This document shows positions 24,145 to 35,006 of a stretch of DNA of 64,000 nucleotides, piece after piece. The DNA comes from Lysobacter_L cavernae (lineage in GTDB: Bacteria; Pseudomonadota; Gammaproteobacteria; Xanthomonadales; Xanthomonadaceae). The stretch covers positions 248,001-312,000 of the forward strand of contig NZ_JBHRXK010000002.1 in NCBI RefSeq assembly GCF_042648505.1, in the 5' to 3' direction. Position 1 is the stretch's first letter; every line of letters begins with the position of its first letter. The position numbers were made by a program, and so were the translations under genes. The notes beneath the pieces are model-generated. The model had not been told where the DNA came from, ran no database searches, and worked only from the letters and a program-made list of their open reading frames with translations.

Positions 24145-25806
24145 TCAGCGCGGCCGCTTCACCCGCATCGCCTTGCCCAGCTCGCGCCGCAGCGCCGCCT
24201 GCGTCACCGGTGCGTCCAGCAGATACACCTCCACCCCATGCGCCGGCACCGTCGCCGTCAGCGTGCTGCGTTCGCCGACCACCACTTCGCCACCGCCGAT
24301 GGCGGCGCGCCATTGGCCCGGCTGCAGCCAGTGCTTCACTTCGAACGGCGCCGGCTGGCTGCCCTTGTTGAGCAGCACCAGCGCGATCTGTGAAACGCCC
24401 TCGTGCTGGTAGACGCGATAGAACGCGGCACGATCGCTCTTCATCAGCACGTTCAGCTGCAGGCCACGCTGTAATGCCGGCGACGCCGCCCGCAGCTTGG
24501 CGATGCGCTTGAGGTTCTCGCGGATCGGATGCCCGACCGCAGCGTCAACGCGGTCCTGGCCGAAGTAGTTGCGATTGCCGGCATGCTCGGCGCGGCCGCG
24601 CATGAAGCCGACCTCCGAGCCGTAATACACGACCGGGATGCCGCGCGCGGTGAACAGCCAGTTGTTCGCGTCGATGAAACCGTCGTCGCTGGCGTCCATG
24701 CGCGGCATGTCGTGGTTGTCGTAGAAGGTCATCAACTCGTACGGGTTGGCGTACGGGCCGTCATCGAGGTACAGCCGCGGCGGCAGCTGCTCGAATCCCT
24801 TGCCTTCGCGTCCGAACACCTGCGCCATGCGTTCCTTGAGCGGGAAATCGAGCACGCTGATCGCGCCGTTCTGCTGCCATGTGTGTGGCGCGATCTTGTC
24901 GGGGTGGTACTCGAAGTTCTCGCCGAACATGAAAAGGCCCGGGCGCTGCGCGCGCATGCGGTCGGCGAACTGCTTCCAGAACGCGTGCGGCATCCAGCCG
25001 ATGGTGTCGATGCGCAGCGCGTCCGCGCCCTGCGACAGCCACTGCAGATAGGCGCCGGACAGGTAATCGAGCACCGCCGGGTTGCGGTCGTCGAAACTCG
25101 CCAGCTCGGCGATCTCCACCTGCGTGCGGAAGAACGCGTGCAGCGGGTTGTGCCCGGGGTCGAGCTGTGCCGGCGACAGGTTCTGGTGGTCGGCGACAAG
25201 CTGGCCGTCGCGGTCGAACACCTGGCCGAACTTGGGCAGCTGTTTTGGCATCGTGAACGCGGGCGAGCCGTGGTTGCCGACGATGTCGAGCACGACCTTC
25301 AGCTGCTGCCCGTGCATGGCCTGGGTGAAACCGGCGAAGTCGAGGCCCGGGCTGGGCAGGTGCTCGTCGAGCTGGTAGAAGTTCACGCCCCAGTAGCCGT
25401 GGTAGCCGGTCTTGCCCTGGTCGGTCCAGAAGCTGCCCCAGCTGACCGGCTTGCCGCCGGTGAACGCCGCATCGGGCTGGTCGACGATCGGCGTGATCCA
25501 CACCGCCGAGAACCCCATGTCGCGGATGTAGCCGGCGTTGTCGATCACGCCTTTGAAGTCACCGCCGAGGTAGCCGATGTTGTCGCTCTCGCCGTCCGGG
25601 CCGGGAACGGGCCGGTCGAAGCTGCGCGTGGCCGGGTCGGGGCCGCCTTGTTCGCGCTGGTCGTTGCTCGTGTCGCCGTTGACGAAGCGGTCGGTGACGA
25701 CGAAGTACACCGCTTCGCTGGCGAACGGTTCCAGCGTGCCGTAGTAGTCGGCGGCCGACACGGTGGCGCTGGCGAGCAACAGGGGCAGCAGGGTCAATCC
25801 GCGCAT
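24145..25806 (-). CDS. Secreted alpha-amylase (GH13)
   Basis: A 553-residue exported glycoside hydrolase. It starts with MRGLTLLPLLLASATVSAAD at 25806; upstream codons are non-family and overlap a repeat. GH13 regions are all present: VVLDIVGNHG (region I), ADALRIDTIGWM with nucleophile Asp267, MFGENFEY with acid Glu296, and MTFYDNHDMPR with Asp366. The N-terminal ASEAVYFVVTDRFVNGD and the GDFKGVID motif resemble cyclomaltodextrinase/CGTase-type and maltodextrin-producing amylases. The likely role is splitting starch or maltodextrins in the periplasm or outside into units for import. It is the last gene of the TBDR-MFS-amylase strand, separated from the MFS gene by a REP-like pair. Exact product specificity is unknown. 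Confidence 0.88.
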   Translation of the reverse strand: MRGLTLLPLLLASATVSAADYYGTLEPFASEAVYFVVTDRFVNGDTSNDQREQGGPDPATRSFDRPVPGPDGESDNIGYLGGDFKGVIDNAGYIRDMGFSAVWITPIVDQPDAAFTGGKPVSWGSFWTDQGKTGYHGYWGVNFYQLDEHLPSPGLDFAGFTQAMHGQQLKVVLDIVGNHGSPAFTMPKQLPKFGQVFDRDGQLVADHQNLSPAQLDPGHNPLHAFFRTQVEIAELASFDDRNPAVLDYLSGAYLQWLSQGADALRIDTIGWMPHAFWKQFADRMRAQRPGLFMFGENFEYHPDKIAPHTWQQNGAISVLDFPLKERMAQVFGREGKGFEQLPPRLYLDDGPYANPYELMTFYDNHDMPRMDASDDGFIDANNWLFTARGIPVVYYGSEVGFMRGRAEHAGNRNYFGQDRVDAAVGHPIRENLKRIAKLRAASPALQRGLQLNVLMKSDRAAFYRVYQHEGVSQIALVLLNKGSQPAPFEVKHWLQPGQWRAAIGGGEVVVGERSTLTATVPAHGVEVYLLDAPVTQAALRRELGKAMRVKRPR

Positions 25807-25829
25807 GCGAGTTCCAGGGTTTCCGACAG

Positions 25830-25910
25830 TAGCCCCGGTAAGCGCAGCGCACCCGGGGAGATGTTGGATGCGCAACACCCGGCTGCGGCCTCCGGCCTTG
25901 CCCGGGCTAC
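25830..25910. repeat. REP-like element (AGCCCCGGTAAGCGCAGCGC type)
   Basis: TAGCCCCGGTAAGCGCAGCG from 25830 is matched inversely by GGCCTTGCCCGGGCTAC ending at 25910. The element occupies the spacer between the MFS and amylase genes. A sister copy with the same layout lies at 59282-59363. Confidence 0.75.
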
Positions 25911-25915
25911 GCACG

Positions 25916-27409
25916 TCATTTCGAGGCGACCGCGGCGACGGCCTGTATCCGCGGCTCGTGCACGCGCAGAACGCACAGGCCCGCCACGATCAGGCTGATG
26001 CCGCCGATGGTCAGCGCCTGGATCGGCTGCCCGCCGAAGAAGGCCTTGAGCAGGAACCCCAGCAGGCTGGCCGCGACCAGTTGCGGGATGACGATGAAGA
26101 AATTGAAGATGCCCATGAACACGCCCATCTTTTCCGCCGGCACGCTGTCGGACAGCAGCGCATACGGCAGCGACAGGATCGAAGCCCAGGCGAAGCCGAC
26201 GCCGACCATCGACAGCAGCAGCCAGTGCGGGTCGCGGATCAGCAGGAACGACATCAGGCCCAGACCGCCGAGGCTGACGTTGATCAGGTGGCTCATGCGC
26301 AGGCCGATGCGGCGCACCATCCACGGAATCACGATGGCCGCCAGCGCGGCGAAACCGTTGTACGCGGCGAACAGCACGCCGACCCAGTTGGCGCCCTCGT
26401 TGTACAAGGCCGAACCGGTGTCGCTGCTGCCGTAGTGGACACCGGTCACCGCGGCCGTGGTGTAGATCCACATCGCGAACAGGGCGAACCAGGAGAAGAA
26501 CTGCACCACCGCCAGTTTGCGCATCACCAAAGGCATGTCGTGCAGGTCGCCGACGATGTGGGCGAAGGCGCTGTCGCGGGACATCAGCGTGACCACGACC
26601 AGGGCCAGGCCGTAGCCGGCGAGCAGGCCGGCGAGGATGTAGAGCTGCTTGTCGAGACCGTAGTGCAGCACCGCGAATGCCGCGGCCGCGCCGAGCGCGA
26701 GCCAGCCCAAACCGTTGCGGCGCGCGCGCGCGTGGTCGAGCGGCCGCTGCGGCGGGCGCGGCAGGGTGTCGTGCGCGCGCAGCACCTCCGGTGGGTACTC
26801 TCGCGTGCGCACGACGGTCCAGCCGACCGCCAGCAGCAGCACCGCGCCGCCGAAGTAGAAGGCATAGCGCACCGTGTCCGGCACCTCGCCGGGGCCGGCG
26901 GTGTTGCCGACGCCGGCCTGCGCCAGCAGCCACGGCAACAGGCTGGCGATGACCGAGCCGATGCCGATGAAGAAACTCTGCATCGCGTAGCCGCTGGCGC
27001 GCTGCGAGGTCGGCAGCTGGTCGCCGACGAAGGCGCGGAACGGCTCCATCGAGATGTTGATCGACGCGTCGAGCACCCACAGCAGGCCGGCGGCGATCCA
27101 CAGCGTCGGCGAGTTGGGCATCGCGAACAGCGCCAACGTCGCCAGCACCGCGCCGATCAGGAAGTACGGGCGGCGCCGGCCCAGGCCGGTCCAGGTGCGG
27201 TCGGACAGGTAACCGACGATGGGCTGCACGATCAGCCCGGTCAGCGGCGCGGCGATCCACAGCACCGGGATGTCGTCCATGCTCGCGCCGAGCGTCTGGA
27301 AGATGCGGCTGACGTTGGCGTTCTGCAGGGCGAATCCGAACTGGATGCCGAGGAAGCCGAAGCACATGTTCCATATCTGCCAGAACGACAGCTGCGGTTT
27401 GGACGTCAT
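25916..27409 (-). CDS. MFS maltose/disaccharide importer (MalY-like)
   Basis: A 497-residue inner-membrane protein with twelve hydrophobic segments. The N-terminus reads LSFWQIWNMCFGFLGIQFGF. IVGYLSDRTWTGLGRRRPYF (loop 2-3) is the signature of the glycoside/sucrose-type symporter branch, and LPYALLSDSVPAEKMGVFMG occurs in the C-terminal half. The family couples disaccharide uptake to protons. It lies between the TBDR and amylase genes and would carry sugars from periplasm to cytoplasm, as MalY does in Caulobacter. ATG 27409 starts directly before the conserved N-terminus. In-frame codons upstream belong to a repeat. Confidence 0.85.
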   Translation of the reverse strand: MTSKPQLSFWQIWNMCFGFLGIQFGFALQNANVSRIFQTLGASMDDIPVLWIAAPLTGLIVQPIVGYLSDRTWTGLGRRRPYFLIGAVLATLALFAMPNSPTLWIAAGLLWVLDASINISMEPFRAFVGDQLPTSQRASGYAMQSFFIGIGSVIASLLPWLLAQAGVGNTAGPGEVPDTVRYAFYFGGAVLLLAVGWTVVRTREYPPEVLRAHDTLPRPPQRPLDHARARRNGLGWLALGAAAAFAVLHYGLDKQLYILAGLLAGYGLALVVVTLMSRDSAFAHIVGDLHDMPLVMRKLAVVQFFSWFALFAMWIYTTAAVTGVHYGSSDTGSALYNEGANWVGVLFAAYNGFAALAAIVIPWMVRRIGLRMSHLINVSLGGLGLMSFLLIRDPHWLLLSMVGVGFAWASILSLPYALLSDSVPAEKMGVFMGIFNFFIVIPQLVAASLLGFLLKAFFGGQPIQALTIGGISLIVAGLCVLRVHEPRIQAVAAVASK

Positions 27410-27454
27410 TCGTGGGCGTGCTCGGTGGTGTCGCCGGCCAGGCGATTGGGTAAG

Positions 27455-27601
27455 GCCGTCATCCCCGCCGAAGCGGGGGTGATGGACCGCGCTTGTGACA
27501 TGCATTGAAGTGCATGTCACGCGGCTTTGAACGCCATCGCGCCTTGCGCGATGGCCGGGGATCGTCAGACCCCGTGACTTTCACCCCTTTCGGGGTGAGA
27601 G
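27455..27601. repeat. Hairpin cluster between TBDR and MFS genes
   Basis: Three hairpins follow one another. The first is a REP unit CCGTCATCCCCGCCGAAGCG at 27457. The second, at 27495-27520, has perfect ten-base arms GTGACATGCA/TGCATGTCAC and a six-base loop. The third, at 27581-27598, has arms TCACCCC/GGGGTGA. The stretch 27410-27643 contains no gene. Such intercistronic structures commonly leave the upstream TBDR message more abundant than the downstream one; this is inference. Confidence 0.65.
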
Positions 27602-27643
27602 CCAAGTCGCTCCCGCTCACGCGGGAACGGCAGCACCGGTGCT

Positions 27644-30433
27644 TCAGAACTTCGCCGCAAAGCGCAGCCCGTACATCCGCGGGGTATTGAGATAGCGGAT
27701 ATTGACCGAGTTGTTGACGAAGCCCTTGCCCGAATAGACCTCGTCGGTGAGGTTGGACACGAAGGCATCCATGCGGAAGCGCTCGTCCTCGCCGAAGTTG
27801 AGGCCGGCCGACAGGTTCAGCGTGGTGTAGCCGTCAACCTTGTCGTTCATCGCCAGACCGGTCGCGGCCGGGCCGGCGCCGGCCGGGTTGGAGCCGTTGT
27901 TGAAGGCCATCTGCGCCAGCGGGATCTCGATGACGTTGCCGTTGGCATCCTCGCCCCAGCCGCGGCTGTTGTACGCGGTCAGGTAGTAGTCGGAGCGATA
28001 AGCGAGGTTGATGGTCCAGTCGAACGAACTCACCGCGCCCCAGTTGACGCCGATCGTCTGCGACAGATTGACGTTGGCGTTGTACTTGGAGGTGTTGGGC
28101 AGGCGGTTGCCGTCAAGCGGGACGATCAGGCTGGAGCGCGTGTCCAGCACGTCGGAGTCCTTGAACTCGGTGTCCAGGTACGTGAAGTTGTAGCCCAGGC
28201 TGAGGCCGTGGTCGAAACCGAAGCGGCCTTCGAACTCCGCACCCAGTACGTTGGCGTCGGCGGCGTTGTCGTTGAGCACCTGGCGCGACACCGCGTTCGG
28301 GTTGTCCGGCGTCGGCATCGGCACGTCGATCATGTTCTGCAGCACCTTGTCCTTGTAGTCGTAATAGAACAAGGCGGCGTTGAAGCGCACCGGCATTTCG
28401 CCCCAGACCAGGTCGCTCTTGTAGCCGACCTCGTAGGAGGTGAGTTGCTCGGGCTTGAAAGTGATCGACAGCAAGGTACCGTCGGCCAGCGACATCGGCC
28501 GGTTCAGGCCGCCCGAACGCGTGCCGGTGGACACCGTCGCATACAGCATCTTGGCGTCATCGAAGTCGTACTCGGCGCCGACGCGCCAGTCGACGTAGCT
28601 GTCGTCGTAGACGCTGATGCTGGTCGCGCCCGGGCCGTAGTCCGAGCGCGTGATCACGTCGATCTGGTCGCGGTAGGCGTTGAGGAACTCGTCCCAGTTG
28701 TCCTGGAAGCCCAGGCTGGCGAAACCGTTGAGGAAGTAGTCGATGCCGTTGCTGCAGCCGGCGGTGGTAGCCGGGGTCCAGTCGTTGTTGGTGCACACGG
28801 TCGGCACCGGCATGCGGTCGCCCGGGTCGCGCAGCTTGAAGCCCGGCGACAGCAGGGTCAGGCCGGTGGTCCACGGCGTGGTGGTGGTGTTCGGCGGCAC
28901 CCCGAAGAAGTCCTCGAACAACGCATCGGGCACGACGAACTGGTATTTGACGTGACGATCGCGCGCGGTCTTCTTGTCGTCGGTGTAGCGGATGCCGCCG
29001 AGCAGGCGCAGCTTGTCGGTCGCCGAGAACGTGAAGTCACCATAGACCGCGTTGGACTGGACCTTGGAGCCGTCACCGCGGTTCTCGCCGCCGAGACCGT
29101 CCTGCCAGCCGCAGGTGGTGCCGGGCGCGAACCACTCGCAGTCACCCCAGTAACCGTTGCCGACGTCCCACGACACGTAGTCGTACGTCTCCTCGTAATT
29201 GAACACGCCTGCCGACCAGATCAGGCGACCGGTGTCGCCGAAGAAGCGCAGCTCGTTGGTCGTGGTACTGGACTTGTCGGCCTGCATGAAGGTGTCGGAC
29301 CACTGCAGGCGTTCCGGATTGTGATACGCCTCGACCTCGCTGCCCGGGTACACCGGACCCAGCTGCCACTCGCGCGAGGAATTGCGGTTGTAGAAGTCGT
29401 ACTTGCGGTAGGAGGTGCTGAACTCCATCGACACCGCATCGGTGAAGTCGTATGTGAAGGTGCCGGAGATGCCTTCTATGTCGTTGGTGGTCTCGCCCTG
29501 GGTGCGGAAGTACTGCTTGAACGGGTCATCGAGGTCGTCGATGTCGTAGCCGGCGGACTGCGCGCGCTCGGTGAACATGCCCGGGTCGCCGGTGCCCTCT
29601 TCCTTGACCTTGTCGAGCATGACAAAGGCCGAGAACTTGTCGTTGGGTTCCCACAGAAACGTCACGCGCGCGGCCGAGTTGTCGATCGCGCCCGGGCCTT
29701 GCAGGTCGAACGGATAACCGTTGCTGATGTAGGAGTCGCGCGACTCGTTGAACAACGCCACGCGCGCGGCCAGCGTCTCGCCGAGCGGAATGTTGACCGT
29801 GCCCTCGTAGCTGCGGAAGTCGTAGTTGCCCGCGCCGATCTTGAGGTCACCGCTGAAGGCGTCCATCTCCGGCCGCTTGGAGATCACGTTGATCGAACCG
29901 GCAGCGGCGTTGCGGCCGCGCACCGTGCCCTGCGGGCCCTTGTGCACTTCCACACGCTCGACGTCGAAGAACATCGGACCGATCGAGCGCGGCCGCGGCA
30001 GGTAGATGCCGTTGTAGTAGGTCGCCACCGCCGGGTCGGACGAGAAGTCCGAGTCGGATGCGCCGATACCGCGCAGGTAGATCTCGTACTTGCCTTCCTG
30101 CTTGGTGATCTGCAGCGCCGGCACCACGTTCTGCAGGTTGCGGAAGTCGGTGTTGACGCCGAGTTTTTCCAGCTCGTCGCCGGTGAACGCCTGGATCGAA
30201 CCGGCGTATTCCTGGATCGACTGCTCGCGGCGGTTGCCGGTCACGGTCACCGCATCGAGCTCGTGCGCGCCCGGCGTGGCCGCCGGCTGCGCCGCGACCG
30301 TGTCGCTGGCCGCCTGCGGTGCAGCGGCGGCCTGATCGGCGGCCCACACGGTCCAGGAACTGCACAGGCCGAACGAGGCCAGCGCCACGGTCAACAGATT
30401 GGGTTTCAATGAAGCCGATTTGAATTTCAACAT
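27644..30433 (-). CDS. TonB-dependent receptor for maltodextrins (MalA-like)
   Basis: A 929-residue outer-membrane active transporter. It has a signal peptide (about residues 1-32, ending SSWTVWAAD), an Ala/Pro-rich linker, and a TonB-box-like ELDAVTVTGN. The plug contains FRNLQNVVPALQI, YLRGIGASDSDFSS and VERVEVHKGPQGTVRGRNA. A 22-strand barrel follows, ending in aromatic residue F (GLRFAAKF), as needed for BAM insertion. The locus of LacI regulator, GH13 enzymes and MFS points to maltose or maltodextrins as substrate. It is divergent from the alpha-glucosidase gene and shares the operator region 30567-30653. Confidence 0.92.
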   Translation of the reverse strand: MLKFKSASLKPNLLTVALASFGLCSSWTVWAADQAAAAPQAASDTVAAQPAATPGAHELDAVTVTGNRREQSIQEYAGSIQAFTGDELEKLGVNTDFRNLQNVVPALQITKQEGKYEIYLRGIGASDSDFSSDPAVATYYNGIYLPRPRSIGPMFFDVERVEVHKGPQGTVRGRNAAAGSINVISKRPEMDAFSGDLKIGAGNYDFRSYEGTVNIPLGETLAARVALFNESRDSYISNGYPFDLQGPGAIDNSAARVTFLWEPNDKFSAFVMLDKVKEEGTGDPGMFTERAQSAGYDIDDLDDPFKQYFRTQGETTNDIEGISGTFTYDFTDAVSMEFSTSYRKYDFYNRNSSREWQLGPVYPGSEVEAYHNPERLQWSDTFMQADKSSTTTNELRFFGDTGRLIWSAGVFNYEETYDYVSWDVGNGYWGDCEWFAPGTTCGWQDGLGGENRGDGSKVQSNAVYGDFTFSATDKLRLLGGIRYTDDKKTARDRHVKYQFVVPDALFEDFFGVPPNTTTTPWTTGLTLLSPGFKLRDPGDRMPVPTVCTNNDWTPATTAGCSNGIDYFLNGFASLGFQDNWDEFLNAYRDQIDVITRSDYGPGATSISVYDDSYVDWRVGAEYDFDDAKMLYATVSTGTRSGGLNRPMSLADGTLLSITFKPEQLTSYEVGYKSDLVWGEMPVRFNAALFYYDYKDKVLQNMIDVPMPTPDNPNAVSRQVLNDNAADANVLGAEFEGRFGFDHGLSLGYNFTYLDTEFKDSDVLDTRSSLIVPLDGNRLPNTSKYNANVNLSQTIGVNWGAVSSFDWTINLAYRSDYYLTAYNSRGWGEDANGNVIEIPLAQMAFNNGSNPAGAGPAATGLAMNDKVDGYTTLNLSAGLNFGEDERFRMDAFVSNLTDEVYSGKGFVNNSVNIRYLNTPRMYGLRFAAKF

Positions 30434-30566
30434 GCCCCCTCCCAGAAGCGGTGTCGGTGTTCTGTCGCGGCGCGATGACGCGCGGCAGTGCGAAATGTCA
30501 CGCCGCGGCAGCCATTGCCTTCGGTGCGGCCAATCTTAGGCAGGCGATTCGTCTTGCAACGCACTC

Positions 30567-30580
30567 TGCATACGTATTCA
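30567..30580. promoter_or_regulatory. LacI-type operator, copy 1
   Basis: TGCATACGTATTCA is a near-perfect palindrome (TGnATACGTATnCA) with a central CG, typical of LacI/GalR operators. Its exact reverse complement occurs at 30640-30653. It lies on the TBDR side of the divergent promoter region. Confidence 0.7.
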
Positions 30581-30639
30581 TGACAAGAACCGCACATTGC
30601 GATCACATCGCCGCATCGTGCTGCTATGCAGCATTGCGC

Positions 30640-30653
30640 TGAATACGTATGCA
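30640..30653. promoter_or_regulatory. LacI-type operator, copy 2
   Basis: TGAATACGTATGCA is the exact reverse complement of the site at 30567; the centres are 73 bases apart, close to seven helical turns. It overlaps a possible ATG at 30649, which argues that the alpha-glucosidase starts further downstream. Confidence 0.7.
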
Positions 30654-30747
30654 GGCGCTGGTCATGCGGTACGCGATCGGTAAGCTCGCCTGCATTCCGC
30701 GGCCGCGTCCTCGCACGTGTGCCGCTCATGCAGCGACGGGGTGGCGG

Positions 30748-32442
<1,695 letters not shown>

Positions 32443-32454
32443 TCGCCCCACCCG

Positions 32455-32477
32455 CGGCGCCGGAATCGCCGGCGCCG
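32455..32477. terminator. Hairpin between convergent genes
   Basis: CGGCGCCGG and CCGGCGCCG form perfect nine-base arms around a five-base loop, between the alpha-glucosidase stop and the engB stop. It lacks a clear U-tract on either strand. Confidence 0.5.
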
Positions 32478-32484
32478 TCGGCTG

Positions 32485-33090
32485 CTAGAGCTGCAGCCAG
32501 CCGCCGATCACCGCGCGCGCCTCGTCGACGCCCTGCTTGGACTCGCCCGAGAACACCTGCACGCTGACCGCGTCGCGGTACTCGGCCGTCATCTCCTTGC
32601 GCACCGCCAGCATCGCGTTGCCCTGGGCGCCGCGGCCGAGTTTGTCGGCCTTGGTCAGGATGGCGTGCGCCGGCAGGCCGCGGCTGACCGCGTAGCCGAG
32701 CATCTGCCGGTCGTACTCCTTGAGCGGGTGGCGGATGTCCATCACCACGACCAGGCCCTTGAGCGCGGCGCGGGTACGGAAGTAGTCGTCGATGAAGGCC
32801 TGCCAGTGCGCCTGCAGGTCCTTGGGCACCTTGGCGTAGCCGTAGCCGGGCAAGTCGACCAGGTACTTGTCGGTGTGCGGGGGCACGTCGAAATAAACCA
32901 GCTGCTGGGTGCGGCCGGGGGTCTTGGACACCCGCGCCAGCGCGTTCTGCTGGCAGATCGCGTTGAGCGCGGTGGACTTGCCGGCGTTGGAACGGCCGGC
33001 GAAGGCGACCTCGAAGCCACCGTCGGGCGGCAGTTGCCGGGCGTTGTGCGCCGCCAGCAGGTATTTGGCGCGGGCTAGGGGATTGGACAT
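32485..33090 (-). CDS. engB: Ribosome-assembly GTPase EngB/YsxC
   Basis: A 201-residue essential-type GTPase needed for maturation of the large ribosomal subunit. The G1 loop is GRSNAGKST (residues 32-40), G3 is DLPGYGYAKV, and G4 is TKADK. KTPGRTQQLVYF is the switch I region typical of the family. Family length and order fit exactly. ATG 33090 begins MSNPLARAKYLLAAHN. It is divergent from the cytochrome gene. EngB next to a cytochrome c4 gene and dsbA genes is a conserved neighbourhood in gamma- and betaproteobacteria. Confidence 0.95.
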   Translation of the reverse strand: MSNPLARAKYLLAAHNARQLPPDGGFEVAFAGRSNAGKSTALNAICQQNALARVSKTPGRTQQLVYFDVPPHTDKYLVDLPGYGYAKVPKDLQAHWQAFIDDYFRTRAALKGLVVVMDIRHPLKEYDRQMLGYAVSRGLPAHAILTKADKLGRGAQGNAMLAVRKEMTAEYRDAVSVQVFSGESKQGVDEARAVIGGWLQL

Positions 33091-33279
33091 GCGCCTAGGA
33101 TCGCATGTCCAAGATCGCGCGTCGGCGCCACCGGCCACCCGGCCGCGGTGCCCGACGACCTTGCCCAGGCAGGCGCAAAGGCCGATCCGCGTTGACCCGA
33201 CCGGGAGCGGCGACGATAATTCCGCGGTTCCGGCGTCCGCGCAGCGGCCCGCCATCCCAGTGTTTCGGAGCCCAGCTAC

Positions 33280-34119
33280 ATGAGCCAAGCCCGCGTCCTC
33301 GGCCTCCTCGGCGTCGCTGCCATCGCAGTCGCCGCCGTCGCCTACGCCCAGACCACGGTCAACCCGGTCCCCGACCATGCACCGGTCGAAACCGCGCCGC
33401 TCAACGGCGCGCCGGAGAAGGTCGTGTGGGGCGACGTCAAGGCGGGCCAGACCAAGGCCGGCACCTGCGCGGCCTGCCACGGCCTGGACGGCAACCCGAC
33501 CGATCCGCAGTACCCGCGCATCGCCGGCCAGAGCGAGCGTTACATCGCCCACCAGATCGCCCTGTTCAAGAGCGGCGAGCGCAGCACCGGCATGGCCGCG
33601 GTGATGAAGCCGTACGCCGACGCGCTGACCGCGCAGGACGCGCGCGACCTCGGCGCCTACTTCGCCACGCAGAAAGCCGGTGCCGGCGTCGCCGATGACA
33701 CCGTGATCGCCAGCGGCCCGAACAAGGACAAGAAGTTCTTCGAGGTCGGCCAGCAGCTGTTCCTGGCCGGCGACGCGTCGCGCGGCATCCCGGCCTGCCT
33801 GGCCTGCCACGGCCCGGACGGCGCCGGCAACCCCGGCCCGGCCTACCCGCACATCGCCGGCCAGCAGGCCGCCTACACCCAGCGCCGCCTCGAGGAATAC
33901 CGCACCGGTACCACCGTCGAGCGCGACCCGCACCTGTTCAACGTGATGGCGACCGTGGCCAAGCAGCTCAGCGACGAAGAAATCGGCTCGCTGGCCAGCT
34001 ACCTGCAGGGCCTGCACGCGCGCAGCGACGACCTCGCCGCCGCCGCGATGCCGGCTCCGGCCGCCGCCCCGGCGCCGACCCCCGAACCGGCCCCGGCGAC
34101 CCCGACCACCGGCTCGTGA
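33280..34119 (+). CDS. Diheme cytochrome c4
   Basis: A 279-residue periplasmic electron carrier. After a signal/anchor (GLLGVAAIAVAAVAYA), two class I heme sites are seen: CAACH (Cys63-His67) and CLACH (Cys172-His176). Candidate methionine ligands lie in STGMAAVMKPYA and FNVMATVAKQL. The symmetrical halves (YPRIAGQ.., YPHIAGQ..) are typical of cytochrome c4, which passes electrons to terminal oxidases. The C-terminus has an Ala/Pro-rich tail of about 25 residues, which is longer than usual. A strong terminator follows at 34168. Confidence 0.92.
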   Translation: MSQARVLGLLGVAAIAVAAVAYAQTTVNPVPDHAPVETAPLNGAPEKVVWGDVKAGQTKAGTCAACHGLDGNPTDPQYPRIAGQSERYIAHQIALFKSGERSTGMAAVMKPYADALTAQDARDLGAYFATQKAGAGVADDTVIASGPNKDKKFFEVGQQLFLAGDASRGIPACLACHGPDGAGNPGPAYPHIAGQQAAYTQRRLEEYRTGTTVERDPHLFNVMATVAKQLSDEEIGSLASYLQGLHARSDDLAAAAMPAPAAAPAPTPEPAPATPTTGS

Positions 34120-34167
34120 ACTTTCGCCGGTGACTGCGGTCACAGCGGTACTCCTTGTTGTTTGGTG

Positions 34168-34198
34168 CGCCGGTCGTGAGTTCACGACCGGCGTTTTT
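34168..34198 (+). terminator. Rho-independent terminator after cytochrome c4
   Basis: The arms CGCCGGTCGTGA and TCACGACCGGCG are perfect 12-mers with loop GT, followed by TTTTT. This is the cleanest intrinsic terminator in the window and separates the cytochrome transcript from dsbA, which starts 35 bases later. Confidence 0.85.
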
Positions 34199-34232
34199 AT
34201 TTCCATCGCCCCACCCCGATGAGCCCACGCCG

Positions 34233-34889
34233 ATGACGCGCCGTCCGCTCCTGCTTGCCCTGCTGTTGCTGGCCCTGCTGCCCACGCTGGCCCTCGCCGC
34301 CGACAAACCGGCCGCACCGGCACTGGTGGCCGGCACCGACTATGAGGTGATCGAAGGCGGCCAGCCGTTCGCCCCGGTCAAGGGCAAGGTCGAGGTGGTC
34401 GAGGTGTTCGGCTACACCTGCATCCACTGTGCGCATTTCCAGTCGCAGGTGTCGGCATGGAAGAGCAGGCACGCCGCCGACGTCCACTTCGTGCCACTGG
34501 CCGCCCCGTTCGGCGGCGGCTGGACGCCGTACGCCAAAGCGTTCTACGCCGCGCAGTCGCTCGGCCTGCTCGACAAGAGCCACGACGCGATGTTCCTGGC
34601 CCTGCACAGCGACGGCAGCCTGCCGCTGCGCAACCCGGCGCCGCAGGAGATCGCCGCGTTCTACGCCAAGTACGGCGCCGACCCGCAGCGCTTCATCCAG
34701 GCCTACGACAGCCCAGCGGTCGCGGCACGCATGCAGCAGGCCGACGCGTTCATCCAACGCAGCGGCGTCGAGGCCACCCCGACCCTGGTCGTCAACGGCA
34801 AGTACCGCGTGCTCGGCAACAGCTTCGACGACGTGCTGCGCATCGCCGACCAGCTGGTCGCGCGCGAACGCGCCGGCGCCAAACGTTAA
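34233..34889 (+). CDS. dsbA: Thiol:disulfide interchange protein DsbA, soluble copy
   Basis: A 218-residue periplasmic oxidoreductase introducing disulfide bonds. The signal peptide runs MTRRPLLLALLLLALLPTLA; the active site is VFGYTCIHCAHF (Cys63, Cys66) and the cis-proline loop is VEATPTLVVNG. CIHC differs from the CPHC of E. coli DsbA and of the next gene; the residues between the cysteines usually tune redox potential. ATG 34233 begins the signal peptide. It is followed after 117 bases by a second dsbA-like gene with nearly parallel sequence, a tandem duplication also known in other Xanthomonadaceae. Confidence 0.9.
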   Translation: MTRRPLLLALLLLALLPTLALAADKPAAPALVAGTDYEVIEGGQPFAPVKGKVEVVEVFGYTCIHCAHFQSQVSAWKSRHAADVHFVPLAAPFGGGWTPYAKAFYAAQSLGLLDKSHDAMFLALHSDGSLPLRNPAPQEIAAFYAKYGADPQRFIQAYDSPAVAARMQQADAFIQRSGVEATPTLVVNGKYRVLGNSFDDVLRIADQLVARERAGAKR

Positions 34890-35006
34890 CCACGGCGCCC
34901 CGCCCCGGTACAGCGGCCGTTATCCTTGCTCCAGTGATCCTTTGACCGGCGGCGCAACGTCTGCGCTGCCCGCCGGCCCCTCTCAGCCTTGCGGAGAATC
35001 CGATCC

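Noticed and set aside
34168..34198. Attenuator or riboswitch in front of dsbA
   Set aside because: The terminator hairpin directly follows the cytochrome c4 gene, and no alternative antiterminator pairing or ligand-binding fold was seen; a simple gene-end terminator explains it.
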